From assembly GCF_008807075.1 (NCBI RefSeq), contig NZ_CP035632.1, positions 2,728,001 through 2,792,000 on the forward strand: 64,000 nt of DNA, given 5' to 3'. Within the stretch, counting starts at the first letter, position 1. Every line of letters starts with the position of its first letter. Positions 1 to 8,365 of this stretch are shown here, piece after piece. A program made the position numbers and the translations under genes. Under the pieces are notes generated by a model that worked only from the letters and a program-made list of their open reading frames with translations, did not search any database and had not been told where the DNA came from. Source of the stretch: Synechococcus sp. RSCCF101 (GTDB lineage Bacteria; Cyanobacteriota; Cyanobacteriia; PCC-6307; Cyanobiaceae).

Positions 1-2
1 TT

Positions 3-2003
3 GTGCTGCTTGGCCACATGCAGCAGATCGCGATCGAGGAGGCCCTGGCTGCACGCCTTGAGAAGGTCGACATCATCGTGGCGGGTGGCTCCAACACGCG
101 CCTCGTTGATGAGAACGACCGTCTGCGCGATGGTGACAGCGCTCAGGGTGAGTACCCCACCTTCATCACCAATGCTGGTGGCAGCCAGACAGCCGTGGTG
201 AACACGGATGGTTCCTACAAGTATGTGGGCCGCCTCGTGATCGACTTCGACGCCGATGGCAACATCGTGCCCCAGTCGTACGACCCTGATGTGTCCGGTG
301 CGTATGCCACCGATGATCAGGGTGTCGCCGACCTCAATGCATCGGGGCTGGTCGATCCCGAAGTCCAGGATATCGTTGATCGTATTGAGGCTGAGATCAT
401 CGCCACCGAGGGCAACGTTCTCGGTGTGAGCGATGTGTTCCTCAATGGCAACCGCTCCGGCACCTTTGCTGCCGACGATCCCGACGGTGTGCGCACCCAG
501 GAGACCAACCTGGGCAACCTCACTGCTGATGCGAATCTGGCTGCCGCTCAGGCGATCGACGACACGGTTGTCGTCTCCCTCAAGAACGGTGGTGGCATCC
601 GCGCCTCCATCGGAGAAACGGTGGTGCCGCCCGGTGGCAGCGAGGCCGTTCGCCAACCCAACCCCGAGTTGGTCGATGGCGACGGCATTGTGATCAAACC
701 CGAGGGCGGCATCTCCCAGACTGATATCCAGACCACCCTGGCCTTCAACAACGGTCTCACCCTGCTGACCCTGACCAAGGAGGAGCTCGTTGCCGCGCTT
801 GAGCACGGCGTGAGTGCTCTCCCCGATGTCTCCGGTCGCTTCCCGCAGATCGCGGGTGTCGAGTTTTCCTTTGATCCGGCCCAGGCGGATGGTGATCGCA
901 TCGAGAGTGCGGTCATCGTCGATGAGAACGGTGCCATCGTCACGCCGCTGGTTCAATCGGGCGAGCTGGTGGGTGATCCCGAGCAGGCCTTCCGGATCGT
1001 CACCCTCGACTTTCTCGCCCGCCCCCGGTTTGACGACAATGGTGCCTTCATCGGCGCCGGTGACGGTTATCCCCTCCCCAACTTCAACACCGATCCCAGC
1101 CTTGGAGAGGTGGCCTCTCAGGAGGATCTGGACCGCATCGATCCGGTGGCGCTTGAACAGGAGGGTGTGCAGACCGGGGATGCCACCTTTGCCGACGACG
1201 GCACCGAGCAGGATGCCCTCGCTGAATTCCTCCTCGACAACTTCCCTGATTCAGCCAATGCCTTCGATCAGGAGGATGTGGGACCTGATTCTGATGAGCG
1301 CATCCAGAACCTGGAGTTCAGCACCGACAGCGTCTTCCCGCCAGCACCCCCGTTGACACCCCCAACCGGCGGTGGTGACGACAGCAGCAGTGGTGGTGGC
1401 GAGGTGTCCGCTCCGGACGACAGCTCACCCAGCGGCCCTCCGGCGAACAGCCCGATTCCAGGCATCGCCAACAGCATCGTCGCTGGTTCCGGCGATGACA
1501 CGATCGCTGGTGGTGTCGAGAGCAGCTTCCTTGGTGGTGGTGCTGGCAACGACGCCATCACTGGCGGTGGATCGGATGATGACATCCGTGGCAATTCCGG
1601 TGACGACAACCTGGACGGCGGAGGTGGCAACGACTTCGTTCGAGGTGGTCAGGGTCGAGATGTGGTGACCGGCAACTCCGGTGACGACCAGCTCCTCGGC
1701 GACCTCGGCTCCGATAGTGTCATCGGCGGTGATGGTGACGACATCCTCAACGGCAATGTCGGTGCCGATAGTCTTACCGGCGGTGCCGGCGCTGACCAGT
1801 TCCGCCTGAGCAAGGGCAACGATGTGATCACCGATTTCAGCTTCGCTGAAGGAGACCTCATCGCCATCGTGAGCGGTCAGGAGTTCAGGCTCAACCAGGT
1901 CGGAAGCGACCTTGAGATCATCCGAGATGGCTTCGGAACCACGACCCTGCTCGATGTGAGCCTGGCAGCCTTCGAGGCTGCCAATCCCATCACCTTCCTC
2001 TGA
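3..2003 (+). CDS. 5'-nucleotidase family protein with RTX repeats (5' end cut by window)
   Basis: This is the C-terminal part of a metallophosphatase/5'-nucleotidase that continues upstream of the window. The 5'-nucleotidase C-terminal domain covers about residues 110-430 and shows GNLTADAN, NGGGIRASI and a VTLDFLA block. After a Pro/Ser/Gly linker, residues about 490-610 carry RTX nonapeptides (GGxGxDxhx, for example GGAGNDAIT and GGDGDDILN), which bind calcium and usually go with type I secretion. A role in scavenging phosphate from extracellular nucleotides is likely but inferred. At about residues 27-33 the stretch usually reading GGHSHT in this superfamily is GGSNT, so two expected metal-binding histidines are absent. 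The enzyme class is fairly sure; the substrate is not. Confidence 0.85.
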   Translation: MLLGHMQQIAIEEALAARLEKVDIIVAGGSNTRLVDENDRLRDGDSAQGEYPTFITNAGGSQTAVVNTDGSYKYVGRLVIDFDADGNIVPQSYDPDVSGAYATDDQGVADLNASGLVDPEVQDIVDRIEAEIIATEGNVLGVSDVFLNGNRSGTFAADDPDGVRTQETNLGNLTADANLAAAQAIDDTVVVSLKNGGGIRASIGETVVPPGGSEAVRQPNPELVDGDGIVIKPEGGISQTDIQTTLAFNNGLTLLTLTKEELVAALEHGVSALPDVSGRFPQIAGVEFSFDPAQADGDRIESAVIVDENGAIVTPLVQSGELVGDPEQAFRIVTLDFLARPRFDDNGAFIGAGDGYPLPNFNTDPSLGEVASQEDLDRIDPVALEQEGVQTGDATFADDGTEQDALAEFLLDNFPDSANAFDQEDVGPDSDERIQNLEFSTDSVFPPAPPLTPPTGGGDDSSSGGGEVSAPDDSSPSGPPANSPIPGIANSIVAGSGDDTIAGGVESSFLGGGAGNDAITGGGSDDDIRGNSGDDNLDGGGGNDFVRGGQGRDVVTGNSGDDQLLGDLGSDSVIGGDGDDILNGNVGADSLTGGAGADQFRLSKGNDVITDFSFAEGDLIAIVSGQEFRLNQVGSDLEIIRDGFGTTTLLDVSLAAFEAANPITFL

Positions 2004-2032
2004 CTCATCTCACAGAGTCCCATTCGCCCGTG

Positions 2033-2063
2033 GCTCTGGCCGGGCATGCGCCTTGGCCAGAGC
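2033..2063 (+). terminator. hairpin between convergent genes, possible terminator
   Basis: A perfect 9-bp inverted repeat (GCTCTGGCC and GGCCAGAGC, 13-nt loop) lies 30 bp after the nucleotidase stop codon. No clear T run follows, so intrinsic termination is only possible. The rest of 2004-2253, up to the convergent diguanylate cyclase stop, shows no supported gene. Confidence 0.4.
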
Positions 2064-2253
2064 TCCTCGCATTCACCACCAACCTGCTTCTCAATCCAGC
2101 CGGGCCTTGCAGCGCGGCTTTGTGATGGGCCTCAGGTCACGAGCGCTGTTCTGTGGCTGTGTGCCGGATCAGCGTTTCTGACGCGCCTGATCAGGGTTGC
2201 GCCCCACCTCCTTGCTGAGCGTCGTTCAGCGTTGAGCCTCATCGGCACACCCA

Positions 2254-3891
2254 TCAGGCCAAATGGCTCAGGCGGTCTTCGCCTGACCGCTCTGGTCGCT
2301 CGGACGCGGCGTCATGCCTGGCCGGGCGGTGAACGGTCGTGCAGTTGCGACCCGCTGCCTTGGATGCATACAGAGCCTGGTCAGCCCATGAGATCAGCGC
2401 AGCTGCAGACGGGCACGTTGGATCGGATGTGGCCACGCCAAGGCTCGCGGTGAGTTGCAGCATCTGTTGTCCGTAAGGGATCCTCTGGCCCTGGATGCGC
2501 TGGCGAACACGTTCTGCGAATCGCTCCGCATCCGCGGGCGGCGCATCGGGGAGTGCCATCACAATTTCTTCGCCGCCGTAGCGACCGCAGACATCAGACT
2601 GGCGTGTCTCCGAGAGGACGATGTCTGCAACGGCTCTGAGGACGGCATCGCCGGCCTGATGGCCATGCGCATCATTCATCAGCTTGAAGTGATCAAGATC
2701 CAACATGATCACTGAAAGAGGGCGTTTGTAGCGTTGTGAGCGCTGGTATTCATTGCTGTAACGCCGTTCAAACTCGCCTCGATTGAGCAGTGACGTCAGT
2801 GGGTCGTGAGTTGCGGCCTGTTGGAGCTCCAGCTCCAGTTCCTTTCGATAGGTGATGTTCTGAATGATACCCTCATTCACCAGTGAGCCGTCCAGATCTC
2901 TGGCGATGCGACTCGTGATCTCGACGTGCCGCAGGTGGCCGCTGGAATGATGAAAGCTGTATTCGTGGCATTGATGAGACGCCTCCCCGCTTGTCGTCTT
3001 CCTGTGATTCTCTCGCATGAGCCGCCTGCTGTCGTCGCTCCAGCGGATGACGTCCTCCAGGCGATGCGCCAGGGCGGACGAGGAAGGGAGGTCAAAGATC
3101 TGCTCGCAACCTGAGCTGATATACAGGAGCTCTCTGGTCTCCAGGCTCTCGCTGAATACGGCGAAGCGTTCGCCGAGATTGTTGATGAGACGCTTGTATT
3201 GATCTCTTGAGCCCTGCATCTCGATGGTTCGCTGAGTCAGCGTCTCGGCGACATCATTCATGACGCTGTAGGCTTCCTCGAGAACAGCTTGCAACAGGGC
3301 TGATTCGCTGTTCATCCACGCATGACGGGGTTTGGCCCCATTGCTCGTGCTGACACCAACCACGAACCGATGGGGGCAGTCACCGCTGTCATCAGGAGAC
3401 GGCTGGCTGATCGCCCAGGGCTCGTTCTCCGGGGCGAACGTCTTGCAGATTCCCCTGATGATCCCCAGATCCAGATAGGGCGGATAGGGAGTGTGGCAGG
3501 TCAGTTCATGGTGATCCGGCGAAAGCTGTCTGGCGGCGTAGAAGCCGATGTCGGCATCGCCTCTGTGATTGAGGTGGTAGGCCGCATCGATCGACGCGAG
3601 TGCAGCCCCTAGCGAGTCAATGCCAGCTGGCCAGAGGGCTTCACTCGACACATTGCAACCGATGGAAAACATGGTGGCATCGCCGAAGCGGTCTCGAACC
3701 TCCCAGATGGCGTCCAGGTAATCCTGGAAAGGGAACCATTCTCGTTCTGAATCCAGGTCGATGCCATGTTCAAGCAGGATGTCTCTGATGACACTGCCAA
3801 AGCAGCTCACGACCTTGAAACTCCCGACTCCCTGACGCGAGATCACAATGTCCGATGCGTAGGGACCAAGGGTTCCCTGATGCTCCCTCAT
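2254..3891 (-). CDS. diguanylate cyclase with N-terminal sensor and PAS-like region
   Basis: 545 residues. The C-terminal GGDEF domain (about 360-520) has the active-site sequence GGEEI at 439-443. The inhibitory I-site RQSD stands at 430-433, five residues before it. The enzyme should make cyclic di-GMP from two GTP and be product-inhibited. Residues about 230-350 look like a PAS domain joined to GGDEF through the usual helical linker (ELELELQQAATHDPLT). Residues 1-165 form a separate unrecognised sensor-like domain, rich in Cys and His. There is no obvious membrane segment, so it probably acts in the cytosol. GC content is visibly lower than in the metabolic genes further right. The input signal is unknown. 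Confidence 0.88.
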   Translation of the reverse strand: MREHQGTLGPYASDIVISRQGVGSFKVVSCFGSVIRDILLEHGIDLDSEREWFPFQDYLDAIWEVRDRFGDATMFSIGCNVSSEALWPAGIDSLGAALASIDAAYHLNHRGDADIGFYAARQLSPDHHELTCHTPYPPYLDLGIIRGICKTFAPENEPWAISQPSPDDSGDCPHRFVVGVSTSNGAKPRHAWMNSESALLQAVLEEAYSVMNDVAETLTQRTIEMQGSRDQYKRLINNLGERFAVFSESLETRELLYISSGCEQIFDLPSSSALAHRLEDVIRWSDDSRRLMRENHRKTTSGEASHQCHEYSFHHSSGHLRHVEITSRIARDLDGSLVNEGIIQNITYRKELELELQQAATHDPLTSLLNRGEFERRYSNEYQRSQRYKRPLSVIMLDLDHFKLMNDAHGHQAGDAVLRAVADIVLSETRQSDVCGRYGGEEIVMALPDAPPADAERFAERVRQRIQGQRIPYGQQMLQLTASLGVATSDPTCPSAAALISWADQALYASKAAGRNCTTVHRPARHDAASERPERSGEDRLSHLA

Positions 3892-3911
3892 GCTTCACTC
3901 CGAGCGTCACC

Positions 3912-4020
3912 CCCCAGACCCCAAGGGTATGTGCGCTCTTGTTTCCGGTCATCCCACGCGCCTGACCAGCCGATCAGACGCCTGTGAGTGTCAAGGCATG
4001 AGGTTCGAAGGGGTCTGGGG
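3912..4020. repeat. 11-bp inverted repeat with 87-bp spacer upstream of the diguanylate cyclase
   Basis: CCCCAGACCCC at 3912-3922 is exactly complementary to GGGGTCTGGGG at 4010-4020. The pair fills the gap between the start of the diguanylate cyclase and the stop of the next gene on the same strand. It could be an operator pair or a long-range stem in a leader transcript; function is unknown. Confidence 0.5.
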
Positions 4021-4032
4021 TCGACGTCCTCC

Positions 4033-4338
4033 TCAGCCTTCCGGCAGCCGGGGCTTCCGTCCGCGGCTCAGCAGCTCATTGGTGATGCGATCCACCGCAT
4101 CGCCCACCACTTCCGCCATCAGGGCCTGAGCCGCTGTCATCTCGGCCGGCTGCAGATCCCGGGGGAGGTTGAAGGTGCCGGCTTCGGCCTCACTGAGCAC
4201 GCGGTCCATCTCATCCGGCGTCAGCTGCCCGAAGATCAGCACCTTCCTCAGTGCGCACAGCAGCAGAGCTCGGGCGGAATCTCGATACCGGTCCAGGAAG
4301 GCCTGGCGGTCGTCGGGGAGTGTGTCGCGCTCATCCAT
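4033..4338 (-). CDS. conserved hypothetical small protein
   Basis: About 101 residues when started at the ATG at 4338 (MDERDTLPDD). The frame is open further upstream, but that part is a low-complexity Ser/Arg stretch and is probably untranslated. The protein is mostly helical and acidic, with LTPDEMDRVLSEAEAGTFNLP in the middle and a basic C-terminus (RGRKPRLPEG). No known domain is recognised. It lies upstream of the diguanylate cyclase on the same strand, with a 141-bp gap, so co-transcription is uncertain. Confidence 0.6.
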   Translation of the reverse strand: MDERDTLPDDRQAFLDRYRDSARALLLCALRKVLIFGQLTPDEMDRVLSEAEAGTFNLPRDLQPAEMTAAQALMAEVVGDAVDRITNELLSRGRKPRLPEG

Positions 4339-4465
4339 GGACCGTGAGGGTGAGCATCGCGATGGACGCGATCCAGCGGGCGACACTGCTCGATCGCTTC
4401 CACAGCTCACTGTCTAGCCGGCCGCGGGGGCCGGGCCTGGCCGTTGCGATCGGTAGGGTTGCGCC

Positions 4466-5206
4466 ATGCAAGCGCCGGCTGAACTGCTCGACACCCTCTC
4501 CGGGCGGCCATCGATGGCGCCCGGCCGCCGGCGCCTGGTGCTGCTCTTCGGGCAGCTGGGCGATTTCGATTCTCTCGAGTACGCCCAGGCTCTGGTGTCT
4601 GTGCTGCCCCAGCTGGAAGCCGCGGCGATCGGCCTGCTCGCCATCGGCATCGGAGATTCGAGCGGAGCGGATCGCTTCTGCGGCTTCACGGGCTTTCCCA
4701 GGGCCAGCCTCGAGGTGGTGCCGGATGCAGCGCTGCATCGGTCGCTGGGTCTCTACAGCGGGCTGGAGACCCCCGGCGGTCCCTGGCCGGCACTGCTGCT
4801 GATGTGCGCGGGGATCGGGTCGCCCGGCACCCTGGGGGAAGTGCTCCGCGGCTACACCGGCGATCGCCGGGCGCCCCAGCGCATCGCCGACGACGAGACG
4901 ATCCGAACCGGCGTGCTGCCGCCGATTCGCGGGGCGATGTTCCGCAATGCCGGTGGTGGCGGCTTCCAGAGGCCCTTCGAGCTGGCCACGGTTCGCCTGC
5001 GCAACATGAACGAGGTGCTGCGCCACTGGCGCACCTACGTGCCGCGGGACGACCACCTCACCCAGCGGGGAGGCACCTTCCTGCTCGATGCCGACGACAC
5101 CCTTCTGTACCAGCATCGCGATCGGGGCATCCTCGGCTTCTCCGAAACGATGCACCAGCCCCTCGCGTTTCTCGAGCCCTATCTGGCGGCCGTGCCATCA
5201 GCCTGA
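4466..5206 (+). CDS. AhpC/TSA-like (thioredoxin-fold) protein
   Basis: 246 residues with the layout of the AhpC-TSA_2 peroxiredoxin-like family: a beta strand (RRLVLLFGQLGDF) near residue 22, then a helix, and a GDDHLTQRGGTFLLD-type block near 205 where these proteins have their GG(T/D)FLlD strand. The usual peroxidatic or CxxC cysteine after the first strand is missing; the only cysteines are in RFCGF and LLLMCAG. It may therefore bind a partner or ligand rather than reduce peroxides. The ATG at 4466 has little room for alternatives. Confidence 0.65.
   Translation: MQAPAELLDTLSGRPSMAPGRRRLVLLFGQLGDFDSLEYAQALVSVLPQLEAAAIGLLAIGIGDSSGADRFCGFTGFPRASLEVVPDAALHRSLGLYSGLETPGGPWPALLLMCAGIGSPGTLGEVLRGYTGDRRAPQRIADDETIRTGVLPPIRGAMFRNAGGGGFQRPFELATVRLRNMNEVLRHWRTYVPRDDHLTQRGGTFLLDADDTLLYQHRDRGILGFSETMHQPLAFLEPYLAAVPSA
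4859..4868. repeat. HIP1 element (GGCGATCGCC)
   Basis: The sequence is the 10-bp form of the highly iterated palindrome HIP1, typical of many cyanobacterial genomes. Other copies of the GCGATCGC core were seen, for example at 62146-62153. It supports the cyanobacterial assignment. Confidence 0.75.
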
Positions 5207-5211
5207 TGGCC

Positions 5212-6156
5212 TCAGCCCCGGTCGAGCCCGGGACTCTCAGCCCGCTCCAGGGCCTGGCGATCCCAATCCGCCAGAGTGGCGGCTCCGGCGTAGGTGCTCT
5301 CCAGAAAGCGGAGCAGCGTTGCATCGGGGTCGGCCGAACAGCGCACCGCCTCGTAGGGAAGGATGAACTCCCCCAGACTCGTGTTGTAGGTCGCCGGTGC
5401 CGGTTCCACCGGCCATGCGCTGAAGCCGGTCGGCTCCGGGTAGGCGTAGGCATAGAAGGCGGCCTCCCCCAGCCCCGCGCCGGGCCAGAAGCCGGCACTG
5501 CAGACCTCGTGTGAGTAGGCCTCCTGCATGATCCAGTCGGCGCAGTGGGGGCTGCCGCCGGGATGCAGTGGCGCCGGCCGGCCCGAGAAGCGGGTCGCGG
5601 CCAGATCGAATGCCCCCCAGAAAAAATGCACCGGGCTGGCCTTGCCGAGGAAGCGTGAACGGAACAGCGTCAGCACGCGATGGCTCTGCAGCAGCGCCTG
5701 AAACAGTCGCGTCATGGCCGCAGCGTCATAGGACGCATGCTCCTCATCACTGGGGAGGGGAAGCACGGGGTCCGGCAGTTCCACCGGTGTCGGAGTGATC
5801 GCCGGTTGCAGTCCCAGCTGGGCGAGGGCCTCCATGGTCCGGCGGTAGAAGGTCGCCACGGACATCGGTTCCAGCGCGAAGGACTGATGCGCTCCGGATG
5901 AACTGTGGAGCCACAGGCGATGGTCGATGAAATCGAAGCGGATCTCGAAGCCCTGCTCGTGATGCGTGATCAGGGATGTGGTCAGGCCGGTGGCACTCAC
6001 GTAGAGGGGAACATGCCAGGAGTGGTTCAGCCAGGGCGTGAGCGCCAGGCGGATCTTCCCCACGATCTGCGTCCAGAGATGAACGGTGTCGTAGGTGTCC
6101 CGGTGCCGGCGATAGGACAACTCGGGCCAGGAATGGATCGAAGCCGTCATGGCCAT
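5212..6156 (-). CDS. DUF5996-type conserved protein
   Basis: About 314 residues from the ATG at 6156; a TTG at 6183 is possible but adds only Pro-rich residues. Recognisable family blocks are HLWTQIVGKIRLALTP near residue 25, FDFIDHRLW near 70, the run PVHFFWGAFDLAATRFSGR near 185, and EAYSHEVCSAGFWPG near 225. The family is uncharacterised. The gene follows pirin on the same strand with a 23-bp gap (4-bp overlap if the TTG start is used), so it probably belongs to the CDGSH-pirin operon. Confidence 0.75.
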   Translation of the reverse strand: MAMTASIHSWPELSYRRHRDTYDTVHLWTQIVGKIRLALTPWLNHSWHVPLYVSATGLTTSLITHHEQGFEIRFDFIDHRLWLHSSSGAHQSFALEPMSVATFYRRTMEALAQLGLQPAITPTPVELPDPVLPLPSDEEHASYDAAAMTRLFQALLQSHRVLTLFRSRFLGKASPVHFFWGAFDLAATRFSGRPAPLHPGGSPHCADWIMQEAYSHEVCSAGFWPGAGLGEAAFYAYAYPEPTGFSAWPVEPAPATYNTSLGEFILPYEAVRCSADPDATLLRFLESTYAGAATLADWDRQALERAESPGLDRG

Positions 6157-6179
6157 GGGAGTCGGAGAGGGTGGTGGCG

Positions 6180-6935
6180 TCAACCGAGATCAAACAGGAG
6201 CAGATCTGCTCCTTCGGGCCCCGCTGCGAGCGAGCCGTTCGCAGGGCCTGTGATGCCCATGCCGTCGCCCTTGCGCAGCAGCGTGCGGGCGTCGCTGCCG
6301 GTGAGGTCGAGCTCCATTGCACCATCGATCATCTGGATCCAGCGCTGTGCTGATGGCGTTGCGGGGAGCTGCAGCGTCTCCCCTGCTGCCGGGCGGGCGC
6401 GCCAGAGCGCGGCGTTCTGCCGGATCGCCATGGCGCCATCGATGCGCTCGGGATGAATCAGCGGTGTCCATTCCGACGCGACCGTGAACAGGCGTTGCTC
6501 GTACTCGGGCCTGAGGCCACGCTCCTGTGGCTCCAGCCAGATCTGCAGCAGACGGCAGGGCTCGCTGCTGTCGTTGATCTCGCTGTGAATCACGCCGGTG
6601 CCTGCGGTCATCCGTTGCACCTCGCCAGCGCGCAGATGGCCGGTGTGGCCCATCGAATCCTGATGCTTCAGCGCTCCCTCCACCATCACCGTGATGATTT
6701 CCATGTCGCGGTGCGGGTGCATGCCGAATCCACCTCCGGCCCCGAAGATGTCGTCGTTGATCACACGCAGCGGCCCGAATTCCATCCAGCGAGGGTCATA
6801 GTGGGAGGCGAAGCTGAAGCTGTGCCAGCTGTCGAGCCAGCCGTGGCGGCTGTGGAACCGCTCGGCCGCCGGGCGGATGAGCAGATTGGGGGTGGTTGCT
6901 GTTGGTTGCTGGGCAGGATGAATAGTGCTGACCAT
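6180..6935 (-). CDS. pirin family protein (quercetinase-like bicupin)
   Basis: 251 residues. The N-terminal cupin has the pirin metal ligands: His73 and His75 in GMHPHRDMEIIT, His117 and Glu119 in GTGVIHSEIN. This is the set found in YhaK/pirin proteins, some of which cleave quercetin with dioxygen and some of which act as redox-dependent binding proteins. The C-terminal cupin (about 150-250) is less conserved, as is usual. It lies between a CDGSH iron-sulfur protein gene and a DUF5996-type gene on the same strand, and all three face away from an HxlR regulator. Family assignment is firm; the substrate is unknown. Confidence 0.88.
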   Translation of the reverse strand: MVSTIHPAQQPTATTPNLLIRPAAERFHSRHGWLDSWHSFSFASHYDPRWMEFGPLRVINDDIFGAGGGFGMHPHRDMEIITVMVEGALKHQDSMGHTGHLRAGEVQRMTAGTGVIHSEINDSSEPCRLLQIWLEPQERGLRPEYEQRLFTVASEWTPLIHPERIDGAMAIRQNAALWRARPAAGETLQLPATPSAQRWIQMIDGAMELDLTGSDARTLLRKGDGMGITGPANGSLAAGPEGADLLLFDLG

Positions 6936-6995
6936 GGTGTTCAGCTCGCCGGAGGGTGATGAATGGAGGATGGTTGTGGCGAAGGAAAGCAGCGA

Positions 6996-7244
6996 TCAGC
7001 GCGCGTGGCTGCCATCGCAGAAGGGTTTGGTGTTGCTGCTGCCACAGCTGCAGCCATAGATGGTTGTCGCGGCATCGAGTTTGAGCATGTGCGGCGTGAG
7101 GCCGGTGCCGGCGTGGCTGCCATCACAGAAGGCTCCGTTGCTGCTGTTGCCACAGATGCACAGGGCATGGGTTCCAGCGTCCAGTTCCAGTGCGGCGGGA
7201 TGTGCCATCGCTGTTGATGAGTGACTGAAAAAAGTGTGTGTCAT
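6996..7244 (-). CDS. double CDGSH iron-sulfur protein
   Basis: 82 residues from the ATG at 7244, or 70 from the ATG at 7208. GGAGG stands only about one base before the 7244 ATG, which is unusually tight, so the start is not settled. Two CDGSH motifs are complete: CICGNSSNGAFCDGSH and CSCGSSNTKPFCDGSH. Each binds a [2Fe-2S] cluster with three Cys and one His. Such small two-cluster proteins are proposed electron carriers or redox/iron sensors. It is the first gene of a probable CDGSH-pirin-DUF5996 operon, divergent from an HxlR regulator. Confidence 0.88.
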   Translation of the reverse strand: MTHTFFSHSSTAMAHPAALELDAGTHALCICGNSSNGAFCDGSHAGTGLTPHMLKLDAATTIYGCSCGSSNTKPFCDGSHAR

Positions 7245-7301
7245 TCCTCCGTCGCGGCACAAGACCGTACGCGAAAGTGGGATCCTTACCGTTTGGTTCG
7301 C

Positions 7302-7637
7302 ATGGCTGAATCCGACAGCTTCCTCAACAGCCATCGGCACGACGACTGCCCGGCGGAACTCGCGCTCCAGGTCATGCGGGGGCGCTGGAAGGTGCAGATC
7401 CTGCGTGAGCTGGCCGACGGCATCCAGCGCTTCTCGGCCCTGCGCCGCGCCCTCAATGGCGTGAGTGAGAAGGTGCTGGCCAGCCAGCTGCGCGATCTGG
7501 AGCAGGCCGGTGTGGTGCACCGCCGCGTCTACCCGGAGGTGCCACCGAAGGTGGAGTATTCGCTCACGGCCAAGGGCTGTGATCTGATCCCCGTTCTCGA
7601 GAGCCTGCACGCCTGGGGAACGGCGGAACAGGCCTGA
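7302..7637 (+). CDS. HxlR family transcriptional regulator
   Basis: 111 residues from the ATG at 7302. It has the HxlR winged helix: CPAELALQVMRGRWKVQILREL, then the RFSALRRALNGVSEKVLASQLRDLE recognition region and a wing ending in KVEYSLTAKG. A single Cys just before the first helix (HDDCPAE) is at the position used for redox sensing in YodB/HypR/QorR-like members. It is divergent from the CDGSH-pirin-DUF5996 genes with only about 57 bp between starts, so control of that operon and of itself is likely. That target is an inference from position. Confidence 0.88.
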   Translation: MAESDSFLNSHRHDDCPAELALQVMRGRWKVQILRELADGIQRFSALRRALNGVSEKVLASQLRDLEQAGVVHRRVYPEVPPKVEYSLTAKGCDLIPVLESLHAWGTAEQA

Positions 7638-7654
7638 CCATCCGCTGCGGGCGC

Positions 7655-7927
7655 TCAGCCGTAGAAGAAGGCGATCTCCTTGGCCTTGAGCCCATCCCAG
7701 CCGGCATCGCGCAGCCGCTGATCGAGAGTGGCCTGATCCAGGTGCTTGGCGCCGCTGCGCACGATGCGGTTGCGCATCGACTTGGTCACCCCGCTGCGGG
7801 TGCGGGCGCCCTCCAGGGCCATCACCTCCCGATAGAGGCTGAGCATGGCCGGTGGGATCGGCGTTCCATCGAGGTCGATTCCGGCGGCGATGGCCGCGTC
7901 CACGCCATCGGGTCCAGTGATGCTCAT
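7655..7927 (-). CDS. conserved hypothetical protein
   Basis: 90 residues from the ATG at 7927 (MSITGPDGVD). Longer readings of this frame overlap the divergent membrane protein gene and look non-coding. The sequence is helical with a basic centre (SGVTKSMRNRIVRSGAKH) and ends in LKAKEIAFFYG. No domain is recognised. The gene is convergent with the HxlR gene, 17 bp from its stop. Confidence 0.6.
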   Translation of the reverse strand: MSITGPDGVDAAIAAGIDLDGTPIPPAMLSLYREVMALEGARTRSGVTKSMRNRIVRSGAKHLDQATLDQRLRDAGWDGLKAKEIAFFYG

Positions 7928-8000
7928 CCCGTTGCCCTGACCAGAGGTCAGCCTGCCATGCGGCCATGGGCCGTAGGGTTTGCGTCGCCATCGGGGATCC

Positions 8001-8210
8001 ATGAACAGCACCGTTCGCGGCGTCGTGTACGTGAGTGTGTGGGTGGTGCTCTGGGGCACCGCCGCCTCCCTGGCCGATTTCGTGCTGCTGGAGCGGGGCG
8101 CCTACGCCACCGGAACCCCCGGCCAGGCCGTCACGTTCGTGTCCTATGCCGCCGCCGCCATCTATCTGGCGGTGCGTCTATCCGGCCGCTTCCTCAAGCA
8201 GGACGACTGA
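8001..8210 (+). CDS. small two-helix membrane protein
   Basis: 69 residues from the ATG at 8001, preceded by GGGG a few bases upstream. Two hydrophobic segments (about residues 7-28 and 44-60) are separated by the polar turn ERGAYATGTPGQ, and the C-terminus is charged (SGRFLKQDD). It is probably an inner or thylakoid membrane protein. No family is recognised. Confidence 0.65.
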   Translation: MNSTVRGVVYVSVWVVLWGTAASLADFVLLERGAYATGTPGQAVTFVSYAAAAIYLAVRLSGRFLKQDD

Positions 8211-8365
8211 AGCCTCGCCACCAGTCCTGGTTGCCGGCGTTTGTGCAACGAAGCCTGGAAGCACCCAGACACCCTCTCTACAGTCTCTGAACGATGCGAT
8301 TCAGAGGACGATTGGAGTCGGCGTCTGTTCATCCCGGCAACGTGCTGCTGTTCGGCCGCTCGGCC

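Noticed and set aside
2046-2453. Plus-strand open frame between the nucleotidase and diguanylate cyclase genes
   Set aside because: It runs over a hairpin and into the antisense of the cyclase gene, and has no ribosome site or recognisable protein features.
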